Assembly: GCA_000708835.1 (NCBI GenBank)
Contig: DF237198.1
Coordinates: 1-64,000 of the forward strand
From: Klebsormidium nitens
Taxonomy: Eukaryota; Streptophyta; Klebsormidiophyceae; Klebsormidiales; Klebsormidiaceae
Reading direction: 5' to 3'
DNA length: 64,000 bases
Shown: piece by piece, positions 1-12,134 of the stretch
How the letters are laid out: each line of letters begins with the position of its first letter
Position numbering within the stretch: position 1 is the first letter of the stretch
Notes under the pieces: model-generated
Told to the model about the DNA's origin: nothing
Databases searched by the model: none
The model's input: only the letters and a program-made list of their open reading frames with translations
Translations under genes and position numbers: made by a program

Positions 1-368
1 ATCGAACGGCGAAGCCGAACACAACTTATCCTGAACGGTGACATCGGCTCACTGAAGCCGATCCATCCGGGATATTACGGCGTCTTGCAGACAGCCACGC
101 AGTGCGTCGTTAAGACGTAACCACCGCCGTTTCGCTAACCCGCAGGTCAACGAAATCCTGTCGAGAACGAGGTTAGGCTTAACCAGTCGTAATCGTTACA
201 CCCAAGTTGCTAACAATGGTCAAACATGAGACGTCAGGCTAGGGGCAATTTTGGGGCAAAAAACCCCTGTGAAACCCATGTTAGAATGACGTCAGCTGGT
301 TCCTTTTGACCAATGCCGTTCCTGGGTATGGTTAGGGGATACCTTAGGGTCAATGTTGACCAGCCATA
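1..368. other. Intergenic, no gene seen
   Basis: No open frame with recognisable protein similarity or exon-like codon bias was found. The sequence is AT-moderate and ends at the TA dinucleotide that flanks the inverted-repeat element starting at 369. Confidence 0.5.
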
Positions 369-1088
369 CACCCCGATTCAGAAGTTTTATAACGTGGACT
401 TATTAATCCTACGGGCAATTGAGGCCATTCTCAATTGGTTTCAAAATTTGGAAAATTAGCCAACCCCTATTATGAGATGTTTGAGGTGCAAGCACCTTGA
501 AAGTTGATGTGAGGTGGCCAATACAAAAATGGCAATAAAATACTAGGACATGTGCCAAATGGCCTTATTTTTGCCACGAATTGTGGTGACCCTTCTGCGG
601 TAAGGCTCCATTCTTGACACCTCAAATGGATTCTTCTTCCTTCCAATGGTGCTTTGTAAACACAATGGCTTGTTGTGTTTCCCCATCGGCTTTCGCCGGA
701 AGAACCGTACTCGAAAGCCGGTGGCGTGCGTACAAAGTCACATGTCCGCCGCGCGAGTTTCGTTGATGATGGAAAAGCTTTGCATTTTAAATTCCAGGGG
801 CCTCGTGTTAACCCCAATCCATTGGTAACGGACCGTTTTGCGAAGCACGCGAGTTTTGCCCATCAAAAAGTGGTCCATGCAAAAAAGTAACAGACTACGG
901 CGGAGACAGAGGCGTCAAGAGGCCATGATCTGGCGCAAATGCTGGCGCATTAGTGGCCTAATTTATACTATATAGGGTTGTGCTCGATTTGGTCAGGTCA
1001 AAGGACACAACCCAATAATGTGTTAACCGTAACCCGGTGAAGTTGCCACGTCATCCGGGTTAGGTTACAAAACTTGTGAATCGGGGTG
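369..1088. mobile_element. Non-autonomous TA-flanked inverted-repeat element (mariner-like MITE candidate)
   Basis: The ends are inverted repeats of about 25 bp. The left end starts CACCCCGATTCA and the reverse complement of the right end starts CACCCCGATTCA; they differ at 2 of 25 positions. Both ends are bordered by TA (367-368 and 1089-1090), as expected for a Tc1/mariner-type target duplication. The 720-bp interior has no convincing transposase; the longest frame (minus strand, 470-817) is not recognisable. TA is a weak duplication signal because it is only two bases, so the superfamily call is an inference from TA plus inverted repeats. Confidence 0.6.
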
Positions 1089-1090
1089 TA

Positions 1091-1861
1091 GTCCAAGGGT
1101 TTGGGTTTTTTGTATAAACCCACAGGGTTTTACCCAGTCAATACTTAAGCGTGACCATATGGTCACGCGTTACCATATGGTCACAGTTACGGTCCTAGTG
1201 TTAAGTTTTAGAGCAGACCGAAGGCGACTGGGGACTGCTGGCCCTGAGCCCTGGTGGATCAAGCTGCAAAGCAACAAAACACCAGCTCACAGGTACAGCT
1301 TCAGCTTCAACTTCAAGTTCGAGCGGAAATGTCTTCCCTTGGCCTTAGGAGCTGATACCGTAGCCAACTAGGCTTCAGTACGGTACCCGGCTCGTGTGTG
1401 TCTGTTTTAACTTTAGGAGTTTCAGGGGAGAATGCCTTCGCCTATGGGGTATGATATCGTGCAAGAAGCAAGAGTGCAAATGCAGGGCACGGGGTCCGCA
1501 GCTGCAGGTCCACCAATGAAGGTCGAGAACACGCAGGGCATGGAGGCAGAGCTTGAATCGGATGCACAAGCTGCCAGTGATCCATCACTGTGAGGTTCCA
1601 GCTTTCTTTGTTCAAATCCACAACTCCCTGTTTCTGTCCGGGGATTGCATCAACCCTGGATCATTCGGTTGTCTTAGTGAAAAGCTTTCAAAATGCGATT
1701 GAACCAGCTCCATTGCAGCTTCTGCTTCATCAGCAATCAATGAGCCACATCAAACAAGTAGAAGCCATTATGAGCATTTCATCGTCGGCTGGTGGATTGC
1801 CTCCGGATCTTGATATGTTCTCCTGATTACTTGCTCCTAACCTTAATCAAGATGTTCTTAG
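1091..1861. other. Upstream region of the LSD1-like gene; 5' exon probably hidden here
   Basis: Apart from the palindromes at 1149-1184, no exon can be assigned with confidence. The first recognisable coding segment of the downstream gene has no suitable in-frame ATG before 2027, so a 5' exon carrying the start codon probably lies in this stretch. An open frame at 1590-1826 is one candidate, but no supported donor/acceptor pair was found. Confidence 0.35.
1149..1184. repeat. Two adjacent palindromes centred on CCATATGG
   Basis: Positions 1149-1168 form a perfect 20-bp palindrome (GCGTGACCATATGGTCACGC). It is followed directly at 1169-1184 by a near-copy with one mismatch in the palindrome. 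The spacing puts two identical CATATG cores 21 bp apart, about two helical turns. It could be a binding site for a dimeric factor, or recombination debris next to the 369-1088 element. No function can be assigned from sequence alone. Confidence 0.6.
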
Positions 1862-4800
1862 AGATTCAATCGACAAAATGACGTCTTTGTTCATGTGAAC
1901 CAAGATGTCAAAGAGAATCTCATTAGCTTCCTATCTCCCAGGGATGTGAAGGAGCCCAGCCGCCGCAGGAGAGTGCCCAAAAGGGCATTTGGGGAAGAGG
2001 ATCAAAAGGCTGTCGAGGAATTCCTGATGGAGGAGGAGGGATCTACAAAGAAGAAGCGTCGACGGCGGTCATTGCAGGAGGTAAGCAGAGTGTATTTGCG
2101 TGCTTACAAGAGAGGATCTTGAAGATTTAAATGATGATCCTTGATGCTTGAGCGATTTGATAGCTAGCCAGAAAGAGATACGTTCTAATTTTTGGTCCAG
2201 CCTTTAGGAGTGCAGTACTTGCTTAGACCATCCACAGCTTTCTGCCCCATCGAATCATCTCGCCCCACAATCTCATCACATCACCATGCCGCCTAGCTTG
2301 GAGGTCTCTCCATTCTGCTGATAACCACGCTTGACAAAATCTTGTAGCATCATACACCATTGGTTCTAGAGGATTCTTGATGCAGAGCCAAATGACCCGG
2401 TCTCTTTCTGCAGGACGACCACATGGAAGCCATAATAGCAGCCGGCATGGGTTTCCCAAACAACTACCTAACTGAAGAAGAGATTCGTGCTGGAGTGGTG
2501 GGGTCGCTAGGGGGCATCGAGCAGGCAAACTACATCGTCATCCGAAACCACATCTTGGCAAAGTGAGGAGACAGTGCGGAATCCCAGTACACTTGTTTGA
2601 GATCGAGAGGTGATAATTAAGTTGAGTTCTCGGAGCTTACTTTTGTGACAAGGCATTTATGCTTTGAAGTATATCACTGCTGACGTGACCCCAGGCCTGG
2701 ACTTCCGAGCAACAGCAGAGTCTGGTCTTGTGAATGGCCAAAAGCAAACGGACTGTCCACTGAAATGAAGAAAAGACAATCGAAACAGGGGAAAACAGCA
2801 TTTAGATTCCTCGGCTTTGAGCCCTGAATCACCTTCCAGATATCAACTCGAATTACTCCTCTGCGAACCGCTGCACATTTCGATTATTTCGCTGACTCTC
2901 GTAACTTTCTGTGCCATTCGTCTTTGGCCATCGATCCATTATAAAAGTCAAAAATTCTGTCTTACAGAGTCCATTGATCACGTCAGCCAACCCTTCATCC
3001 CCCGCAGGTGGCGCCAGAACGTCGACAAGTGGCTGCACGAGAGCGCCATCCTCGAGAACATCCGCAACGAACACAAGCCCCTCGTGCGCGCTGCGTACCG
3101 CTTCCTCTCTCAGGCGGGGTACATCAACTTTGGCGTGGCCCCGGCCATCAAGGAACGCGTTCGCACCGACGGTTCCAAGGCGACTATGATTGTCATCGGG
3201 GCTGGGCTTGCCGGGTTGGCGGCAGCTCGGCAGCTGCTGGCGTTTGGTCACAAGGTGAGGACGAAAGTCATTATGGAGCAGAATACTCGGTCATTTGCAC
3301 CCGGATACAAATGTTCACTCCTCGTGTCTCTCCTCTTCGTCCGCCCCTTCCTCGTGTCCCTTCGCTTCTACTCTCCTGCTGAAGAACTTGCTAATCTTCC
3401 GTTTCGAGCGGAAAGGTTCAGGCTTGACCCTTTTTTTTCATAAGATGAAAGCGCTTTGTCTTTTACAGTATACCCTTAAGTACGTACAGGATTCAGCTAG
3501 AGCAATGGTGTATCCAGCTTACTTATTTCGGATAAGGATGGCTGTGGACGCAAGCAATGTGAGGTGATACAAAACCTGACGCCCCTCTTCTCCCCCCCAG
3601 GTAATCGTCCTTGAGGGCCGTGCCCGTCCCGGCGGGCGCGTTCACACCCGCCAGATGGACGCCGGTGGCCACTCCGCTTCTGCAGACCTTGGCGGGAGTG
3701 TGATAACAGGCACTGACGGGAACCCTCTCGGCGTGTTGGCCCGCCAATTAAAGCTTCCGATGCACCATATCCGGTCGGACCCGTGTCCGATATATGGTCT
3801 GGACGGGCAGAGAGTTGACGAAGAGTTGGATAAGCGGGTGGAGGCGGACTTCAATACGCTGTTGGATAAGGCGGAGGAGACGCGCAAGGCGATGGCCACG
3901 GTGGCAGACAGGTGAGCGGGCTGGCCCATAAGTTGTCGGTGTTTGCTGAAGGCCAAAGATTATGGCGTATTTCACGCACCATGTCGGTACAGATCTCTCA
4001 AAGAGGAGGTTTGTCAAAAGGTGTGAAAAGCAGGGAGTACGTGCGCCGTTTCTATTTCACAATCAGTCGCCAAACTTTTGCTCCTTGCAAGCGGACAAGG
4101 CTTGCGTCGGGTCTGATCGATTTCTTCGTACCGCCATTCTGTTTGGATCTCTTTCCAGCTCCTCCCCGACTGGGTTGAAGACGATTTTTTGTTCGGTCGA
4201 AGGGTCAGAACGGTTGTGAAGCTGACCAACTATACCCCTTTGGAAGAGGAGACTGGATTTCAGAAAACAAGAGGGTCATGAAGCAAACCCTTGTCATGAT
4301 CCTGTACAGCATCAGCCTGGGCTCGACCCTGGACACGCTGCGGCGGTCGTACCGCGTGGCGCAGTCGGAGGAGGAGCGGCAGCTGCTGGACTGGCACGTG
4401 GCGAACCTGGAGTACGCCAATGCGGGCCTGCTGCACGACCTCAGCCTCGCCTTCTGGGACCAGGTACGAGCCTCAGCTTGTAGTTTGTCCTCCTCATCTT
4501 CGAATTTGAGCTCTCTTTTCGAATTTCTGGCTCTGGCGAGCCTCTGAGAAATTTAGGTTCTTTTTTTGACAATTCAGTTGTTTGTTTTCAGCCGTTTCGT
4601 GTTCTTTCGTTCTAATGGGGCTCACGATGGGGCAGTGCAGTTACTTTTCTCAGACCATGGCCGGCTTTTGTAACTGTCGCTAACAGCGGTGCTGCTTCCT
4701 ACACATTTCGAAGACTGCGGGTTTTCTTCGAGAGTATGATGACGACGCTTCCGTTTGAAAGCTGAGCCGTCTAGATGATTCGCACTTCACCTGAGTAGCT

Positions 4801-7800
4801 ACACCTCCATGCTTCTTAACCAGATGCCCCTCTGCTTTTGTTGGAAACTTCGTTGTTCCAACGGCTTGACACTCCAACGCCCTAGACCTTAAACCTTGGA
4901 TCCCGCCAGAGCATACCATACAAGAGTCCAAGATTTCACTCCAAAACGACTCAACCCCTAAACCTGGTGAATTCTTTCTTAGGATGACCCCCACGAGATG
5001 GCCGGCGACCACTGCTTCCTGACCGGCGGCAATGGTCGCCTGGTGTCCGCCCTCGCGGACGGCCTGCCCATCTTCTACGGCCGGACCGTTCGGACAGTCC
5101 GCTACTCAGACGCCGGCGTCCGGGTGCACACTGCGGACGGGCAGGTCTTCGAGGGTGACATGGCGCTGTCCACGATTCCGCTCGGGGTGAGTCTACCGGG
5201 CCCTATGCCCTGGTCGTTCGGATCTCAAGTGATGATTCTTGGATCCAAGACTTGGGACTCTTATATCCGGAAGAGGAAGCCCCGAAAGAAGATTTCAGGT
5301 ATGCGTCTAGAGATAGAGAAAGTGCTCGCCGGAACACCAGCTCTGGTCGATTCCCCGTATAGTAAGTAAGATCAGCGGAACATCCTGTGATCCACCTTCT
5401 CAATCTATCTTTTCGCCTGAACTTGATAGAAAGCCGTCTGCAACATGCGGCACGCTCAGAAAGCTGTTGCTTTGGACCAATGTGGGACGACTGTGCCGGA
5501 TGGATACCTCCCCATCTATCAGATTGAGCACCGGATCGTCAGTGTTGAAGGACTCATGTCCTTTCGAGTTCGACCCCACGACTGCCAAAGTATCACGATC
5601 ACGAGAAACACGGAAGCTGACGTCCTCCCTGCAGTGCCTCAAGCGGGGTGACGTCACCTTCGACCCGCCCCTCCCCAAGGAGAAGGATGCCGCGATCCGG
5701 CGGCTGGGCTTCGGGCTGCTGAACAAGGTGGCGCTGCTATTTCCGCACAACTTCTGGGGCACCGATCTTGACACCTTCGGCCGGGTTGCACCGGACGCGC
5801 ACCGCCGGGGGGAGTACTTCCTCTTCTACAGGTGAGCTACTGTTGGTCAAGCTAACTTTGGAGTTCGAAATCTGGACCATGTATAGGATCTTCATGTATC
5901 TGCCGGATGTTCCATCACGTTGTTCGGCGGAAGTCGGAAGCTGCTGACGACATCGCAACTTCTCCTCCGAAAATCCTCTTAGCAGAGCCTCCCTCGCCCC
6001 CGACATTTCCTTAGCCGGGGTGATTCACTCCGAAAATGAAACGAGGCGCATCCGCTTGATACTGTCGACTTATCAGAATGTCGACTGAGAGACTGTCTCC
6101 CGGAGTGTGAAGAGAATGAGGTGGCGTTAAACTAATCAAAGCAGTAACCAGCAACCTTGACCTTCCGTCACACTTTAATCAAGCTTTTATCCCTTGAATC
6201 CAGAAATGCAAACCTCTGTTTCTCGCTCGCAGTTACGCGGCCGTCTCGGGCGGCGCCCTGCTCCTCGCGCTGGTCGCCGGCGAGGCCGCGCGGCGCTTCG
6301 AGAAGGTCCCCGGCGCTGACGTCATCGCTGAGGTCATGGCCATCCTGCGGTCGATTTACGAACCCCAGGGCATCCTCGTGCCCAACCCGCTCAGTACGCT
6401 ATGCACCCGCTGGGGCAGCGACCCGTTCGCTTATGGGTCGTATAGCCACGTGGCCGTCGGGGCGTCGGGGGACGACTATGACGTCATGGCTGAGAGCTGC
6501 GGGAACGGGCGGCTGTTCTTTGCGGGGGAGGCGACGACGCGTTGGCACCCGGCCACGATGCACGGGGCGTTCCTCACAGGTAGGGGTGTGCGCGGCGCGT
6601 TGGGGAAGATGAAAGGTTTGGGTTGGAGGAAGGAACGGAATTCCTTTGATCAGGGCGGCCAGTGCTGCTGACGCAACTGCACGTGATGATGATGGTCCCA
6701 CCATGCCTGAATTGGGACGTACAGTCCACTTTGTTTCTGTCATTGAAAACCGACGGTATATGCTGCTTACTGCAGTGCGTATCCGTTCGATCTGAGAGCA
6801 TTGATCGAACACAGGAGGATGGACCCATATTCCTGCCGTTTTCAATTCTTCGCATAGAGTTGACCTCTAATCTGGTTTTTTTGGGCTTTCGCTTAAATGG
6901 GAAGTTTTAGTACTTTACTTTACTTTACTGGCCTCATCAGGTCAATGAGGTGGTAACCAGGGTCAGCAAATCCAAAAAGTTGAAAGATGCATTTTTAACG
7001 GCGTTAACCAGGACCAGCGAAACCAGAAACTTGGAAAATACTCGTTCAAAGCGGGATTGTGCTCCGCAGGTCTCCGCGAGGCAGGCTGGATGGACGCGAC
7101 TGCCACCGCGCGCGCGCAGGGCCAGCCAGTGCCCGTCCAGATTGCGCCCTCCAGCCTGTCGCTCCAGGCGGTCACGCTCGCCGAGGTGTTCCGGAAGCCC
7201 GACATGGAGTTCGGCGGCTTCTCTGTCGTGCTTGACCCCAGGTGCGAATCAGAGCTCTGCTTTGTTTGGAGCTGAGACCCGTTGAGACGTGAAGAAAAAG
7301 AAGTTCAGGGCTTCGTTGCTGCTGGCAGGATTGGGGGCTGAGACGCGGCCTCTTGAATACATGTGAGGGTTTATGGACCGGCTCATCTTCGTTGTCATTA
7401 TTTTGGAACCTCGTCGTTATGGTAAGGTTACATCTGCTGCATCCGCCTTCCTCCCTTTGATACGCAACGCACTTACCCTTTCAGAAACCTCATAAGAGCG
7501 CTCTTGCTCTCCATAATCGTGCCGATCCTCTCCAAAGCTGTCGCCAAGCTTGTCTTCAACCTTTTTCCATTATCTTTTCCCCTTTGTCACTCTCATCATC
7601 CGCAAAGTACCTTTAAAAAGCCCAACGCCCCTCTTTCGTCCTTTACCCCAGCCAAGAATCTCTTTAATACGTGAGCCCTGACTCGTCGCTATCCTATTAG
7701 ACCTGACCCTCCAATCCTGGCAAAAGCACATTCCCGTCCGGCCTCGCCCTTCTTGGTTTAGACCTATGGTTTAGGTAGGATAGTCCCAGGTAGATTATGG

Positions 7801-10468
7801 TTATGGCCCGGCGAACGGGTGGGGTTAGGGTGGGTACGGGTGCGGAGCGGGTGTATCTGTCGGTTTGGGCTTTTAATTTTGTTTTCCCTGGGGACTGTTA
7901 CTATCGTACAGAGAAACTATCCTACCTAAGTTATGGGAGTATCTTCTTGGGCGCGGGGCCCTCCTTCACTATTCCCTTTGCAGCCTTGCATTTCAGTGGC
8001 CCTACCTCTAAAATGCAGAACGCCCCTGTACCTACTTTTCCTCCCGCCAGGACCTCCCTCACATGCGTAACCAACCCGTTTCCTAACCCTTGCGTTTCTG
8101 CCACCCCCAGGAGCTCTTCTTCATCCGCCCCCGCCCTCTTGCGCCTGATTCTGCGCAGCCCCCAGTCCCTTACAAAGCCTCTCAAGCCGCCCCAAGACAC
8201 CGAAGCAGAACCCAAAACCACCGCCAAAACCACCTCCAGCCATCCCAATGGTAACGGTGCTGCAGCGCCGAAGGCTGCTGTCTCCGCAAACCCAGCGGTT
8301 AGCCAAACCCTTGGGAACCTCCCCAACGCTTCCCGTTTCAGAGTACCAGACGGTCTTGCGCCCGGTGCTGCTCCAGGGGTAAGCCCAGAGTTGGATCAGG
8401 CAGCGGAAAGACTTTCGGAAGCCAGGCAAGATACGGGGAGGGGGGCCGCAGTTGCTCAAGGGACGGGCCCGGTTGTCACCCCCCTGCCGGGAACACGCGA
8501 AACTTTCCCGGGGTCTGAATCGTTGAAAGAGCCGGACCGAGGAGATGGGATACGGACGGGGAGCAGCGAGATAGCCGGAAATGTGAATGGACTTTCGGGT
8601 GCGAACGGATTCCACGCGTATGGGCGTATGAGAGCTTTTGCGCAAGCGGTTGGAAGCGGGTTGGGCTCGGCAAATGCCGAATCAGGTCTGGCAACAAGCA
8701 GCCCAAAACCGGCTGGGTTAGGGCTCGGACCTTTGGGGTTAGAATCCGAACCCTTTTCCCAGGGGAACAACGGCATTGGGGGGGAGCCCAATCGGACTAG
8801 TTTCGTTGCGAGCAGCGTTGCGCCTGTGGAAAACGGTGCCGGTTTCGGCGACGAAGAGAGACGCCCCGACAACACTATGACGAAGCTCTTCTCGTTCCTG
8901 AAGACCGAAGCGTTGAAAGTGTCCCCCAGAACCCCCCCGCCAGTTGGCGCATTCCCAGTCAGCGGAATTCCGGTCAGCGGAATACCGGCCAACGGAATAC
9001 CGGCCGCTCCTCCGGGCGGAACAGTCAGACCGGCCAGCGCTCTCAGGGTCGAGCCGACGGATGCGCGAACGGAAAGCCATTCTCAGGCGAGCGACACCGG
9101 ACGGGCAGCTCAAACAGCTGTCTCAAGTCACGGTGTGAACACGCTTTCAATGCCCAGGCCTGAACCGAGGTTCCTCGGGGCCGCTGTGCCGGTTCACATT
9201 AGTGCAAATAGCGGCATGCCAGGGGCGGGAACTGGCGGTGAGAATGTGCCCGGGGCGTGTCGACTTCTTCCTTTTGCTTCTGCTCGCCCGATGCCCGTCC
9301 AAAGTCCGCAACTGGACGTCCGAAATACGCCTTTGGAAAGTCCGGCAAGTCGGATACTGAATCCTGCCATTCCAAGCTCTTCAAACGGTCCACAGACGAT
9401 GAACGGCCCCGCTTTGCCTGTCTCTACGGGCGCCCAAACGGGAACCGCTGCGGGGTTGGTACAGAACCGGACTTCTCACATTGCCAGTGCCCCGGTTACC
9501 AGACCCGCCGTCGAAAACTTGGCAGATGCAAGGCCGGAGAGTACTTCGGTGGGAGCAGGGGAGAAAGGCGGCACGAGTCCAGGGAGTCAGCCGTCCGATC
9601 TGGTCGACGACAAATCGACGGTCTTAAAAGTCCCGGCCGCAAATGGAGACGCCAAGGGGGGGTCCAAGAAGAAGCCGGCGCAAGTCGCGGGAGCGGCAGG
9701 GGGGAGGAAGAAGCGGCGGCGCGCCGCCCCGACGGACGCATTTACACCGCCCCAGAAGGAGCTGGCGGTGTATACGGTGGTAACGCGGGGCCAGGCGGAG
9801 CAGCTGAGGGAGGTCAAGGGGGGGGACCGGGCGCGGCTGCAGGTGCGTAGAGGGATCCCTCGAGTTTTGCCCTCTTTCATGGAATGCCTTTATGGAATTT
9901 ATAATTTTTCGACGTGTTATGGCAATACTTAGGAGTATAGCCCGGGTTCTGGACGCTGTTTTCGACTTCAACGTCAACGTGAATTGCTTGAGACTTTGTG
10001 TCGTTGAAAAGGACTGCCTTGTCGTGACTGCATTCTTGGCGAACCTTCTCTTAGCTTTGTCAGCTAGAGCAGGCACTCGTTAAAACGGCGCGCATTGACA
10101 CCAGTTGATTTTCTACATCTTGACAGACCCTAGTCGACACATTCGGTGTCAAGTTGGTGGGCCGGCACGGGCTGGGCTCTGCGGGCGAGGCGCTGCTGGC
10201 GGCGCTCAATGGGCCCCACCTGGTGGCCGGTGGGCTGCTGCCACGTGGCCAAGCTGACATTATGAAGCGTATGAACAAGGCCAAAGAAGTCACGGAGGGC
10301 AACGGCGTTCGGCAACAAGTGCGGCCCCGGCAAAGCAGGCCACAAGCGGAGCCGGAACGAGAGGGGATTGCAAAATCGGAGCCACGTGTCCTAAAAGCAG
10401 CAGTACGAACCACCGTGACAGCGTCGGTTAGCCTCAGCAAGCCAAAACCTGAGCCCGCAAGTTCTTAG
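1862..10468 (+). CDS. LDL1: LSD1-like (LDL1-type) SWIRM/amine-oxidase lysine-specific histone demethylase
   Basis: FAD-dependent demethylase of mono- and dimethylated histone H3 lysine 4, nuclear. Exons: 1862-2080 (start unresolved), 2414-2562, 3008-3254, 3601-3911, 4310-4463, 4983-5186, 5635-5831, 6233-6579, 7070-7241, 8111-9842, 10127-10468. Phases agree at every junction. The N-terminus is basic (RRRRVPKR, KKKRRRR), like a nuclear signal. The SWIRM domain spans exons 2-3 (GGIEQANYIVIRNHIL, then YINFG). The FAD fold starts VIGAGLAGLAAARQLL. The active-site lysine lies in FGLLNKVALLFPHNFW and the FAD-binding tail is FFAGEATTRWHPATMHGAF. No tower insertion is present, as in plant homologues. 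The protein is about 1,300 residues against roughly 840 in Arabidopsis LDL1. The excess is one 577-codon exon encoding Pro/Ser/Gly/Asn-rich, disordered-looking sequence with a short SGIP repeat, inserted before the conserved C-terminal block (TVVTRGQAEQLREV, FGVKLVGRHGLG). Only the 5' end is unresolved. Confidence 0.9.
7771..7929. repeat. Small foldback / Stowaway-like MITE candidate in an intron of the LSD1-like gene
   Basis: TTAGGTAGGATAGT at 7771-7784 is matched perfectly by its reverse complement at 7916-7929. Read as TA-flanked, the element is 7774-7926 (153 bp) with 11-bp terminal inverted repeats. It lies wholly within intron 7242-8110. The flanking bases are themselves part of the palindrome, so the target duplication is ambiguous. 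Confidence 0.45.
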
Positions 10469-11514
10469 CACGGGATGTTTTATTGACCTAGCTTCTGCCT
10501 TGGCGAATCATAAAGAAGGTCTACGCAAACTTCGATTGTCCTCATTAGTTGGCAGATCCCAGGCCTCGATGTTGAAGATCTCCGTAAGTAGAGGTAGCAG
10601 GATAGGGGATTGTACGCTGCGGGAGCTCAACACTTGAGAGAGGAATGAGACTTGCCACGGGGTTTCCGAGATTTGACGATTCTCGGAGTTTCCACATCGA
10701 TTTTCACACTCTGTTAAGTGTTGAGCTTCCATTGCGTACAATCCTCTAGTCCAGCCGTTTCGTCTCTTTTCCGGACTTGCAAGGTTTCGAGCATTGAGGG
10801 GTCGAGACTCGCCCATGCAGTGAGCACGTTACAGTGGCTTCTATATGGCAAACTCAATTTCATCAAAAGGGTTGTAAGAGCCAGGGACTTTTACAGACTT
10901 GAGCATGCAAGTTTGACTACGGTATCATGGCATGCGTATAGGTATTATTTAACATGGTTTCACAGAGAGTGGCTGCGGGCGGCCGTGCTCAGTGCATGAG
11001 TTGATCGACCGGGCTGCGCACATGATCTTGCTGAATTATAACCAGGCCGGGCCGCTCAACCGTGCACATGCCTTTTCAATACATATGCTGCACCCTTCCG
11101 AATCCCTAGCGCCACTGTTTCGCTACACCCTCGTCATTGGGCATGTCAGTGCACCATTGGCTGCAAACCGGCATGCATGCGCAACTTGCACTGCGCCATG
11201 CACAAAAAGCAGGTGCATCCGGGTGTATGTGCAATGCTAAGCAACATGTTGCATACCATTTGATGGAACAGTCAGCACATGCCATATCACTATACCGTAC
11301 ACAAGCAAGAGAAGGATATCCGGTGTGCAACTCAATGTGTTTGTAGCTGGCCCTCGAGAAGCCCGAGTATTGTACCCCCATGTACCCTCTCGTGCAGAGC
11401 CCGCTGCACGGCTTCCCCTTTCTGTTCCAGAGTCCAGTCTTCCGTGCCATTCTGATCTGCAAGGAGGAGAACAAAGTCAACTCCTGCCAAAAGCAGAAAT
11501 CTCAGTGGACTGCC
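10469..11514. other. Intergenic / 3' flank of the LSD1-like gene
   Basis: This is the 3' untranslated and intergenic sequence after the stop codon at 10466-10468. A 93-codon frame at 10718-10999 has no recognisable similarity. No RNA gene or repeat was found up to the MITE at 11518. Confidence 0.45.
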
Positions 11515-11517
11515 TTA

Positions 11518-11906
11518 GGGTGTCGTTCCACGAGCGGTGGTGGAAGTCAGCAAAATAAATAAAAGATGTGGCTCTGAAGTGGCCGGAATTTGCCTGGAAG
11601 TTCAATATATTACCAATTTCCGGCCGCTCGTGGAATAGCTCGCCGGTGGAAGTTGCATTTAAAAAATGCGCACTTACTGCTTAATCCGACATGGCGTCGT
11701 CTCATTCGCTGATAGGGTGCCACGTCCCGGCACAGAAAAATGTTTTTGTTCGACCCTACAAATACTCGGGTCGAGTTTTAATAAAAGTTGTGCCGCCGAC
11801 GTGGCATTTATTTGCCCGGAAGTCCGCCCGTTGACCGACGGCAGAAACAATTCGGGCCAATCAGGGAATTTATATTTCTACTTCCACCGCTCGTGGAACG
11901 ACACCC
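11518..11906. mobile_element. Tourist-like (PIF/Harbinger-type) MITE
   Basis: A 389-bp element with near-perfect terminal inverted repeats of 23 bp starting GGGTGTCGTTCCACGAG; the match resumes after a 3-nt indel. It is flanked on both sides by TTA (11515-11517 and 11907-11909). A 3-bp TTA/TAA target duplication with a GG-starting inverted repeat is the established signature of PIF/Harbinger elements. No transposase is encoded. The interior repeats part of the terminal motif (CCGCTCGTGGAAT near 11623), as subterminal repeats often do. It lies between two convergent genes. Confidence 0.8.
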
Positions 11907-11909
11907 TTA

Positions 11910-12134
11910 CACATTGGCACCAGCACCAAGCATTTGTAGCGCAAATGCAGACTCACAGCATGCTCTCGACTTCAAATTGACCCCAGAACGACGTGTGCAA
12001 TACTAGCTCAACATACGGGTTGCTCACAAACCGCCAGAGTAGTCCAATCGCCCAACGTATTTCCCCTCGGACTGGACCGAGGAGAGAGTCGCTGCAACAA
12101 GGAGATCATGCAGCAAACCTCCAGTGACTGCGCC
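11910..12134. other. Short intergenic spacer (3' flank of the exonuclease gene)
   Basis: It holds the 3' flank of the minus-strand exonuclease gene. Nothing else was recognised. Confidence 0.4.

Noticed and set aside
470-817. 115-codon minus-strand frame inside the 369-1088 element
   Set aside because: It has no transposase motif and no recognisable similarity, and it is likely a chance frame.
7797-8110. N-terminal part of the long open frame 7797-9932
   Set aside because: The family-conserved segment resumes at 8111 after a good acceptor (CCACCCCCAG), in phase with the exon ending at 7241. The upstream frame is intron and overlaps a foldback element.
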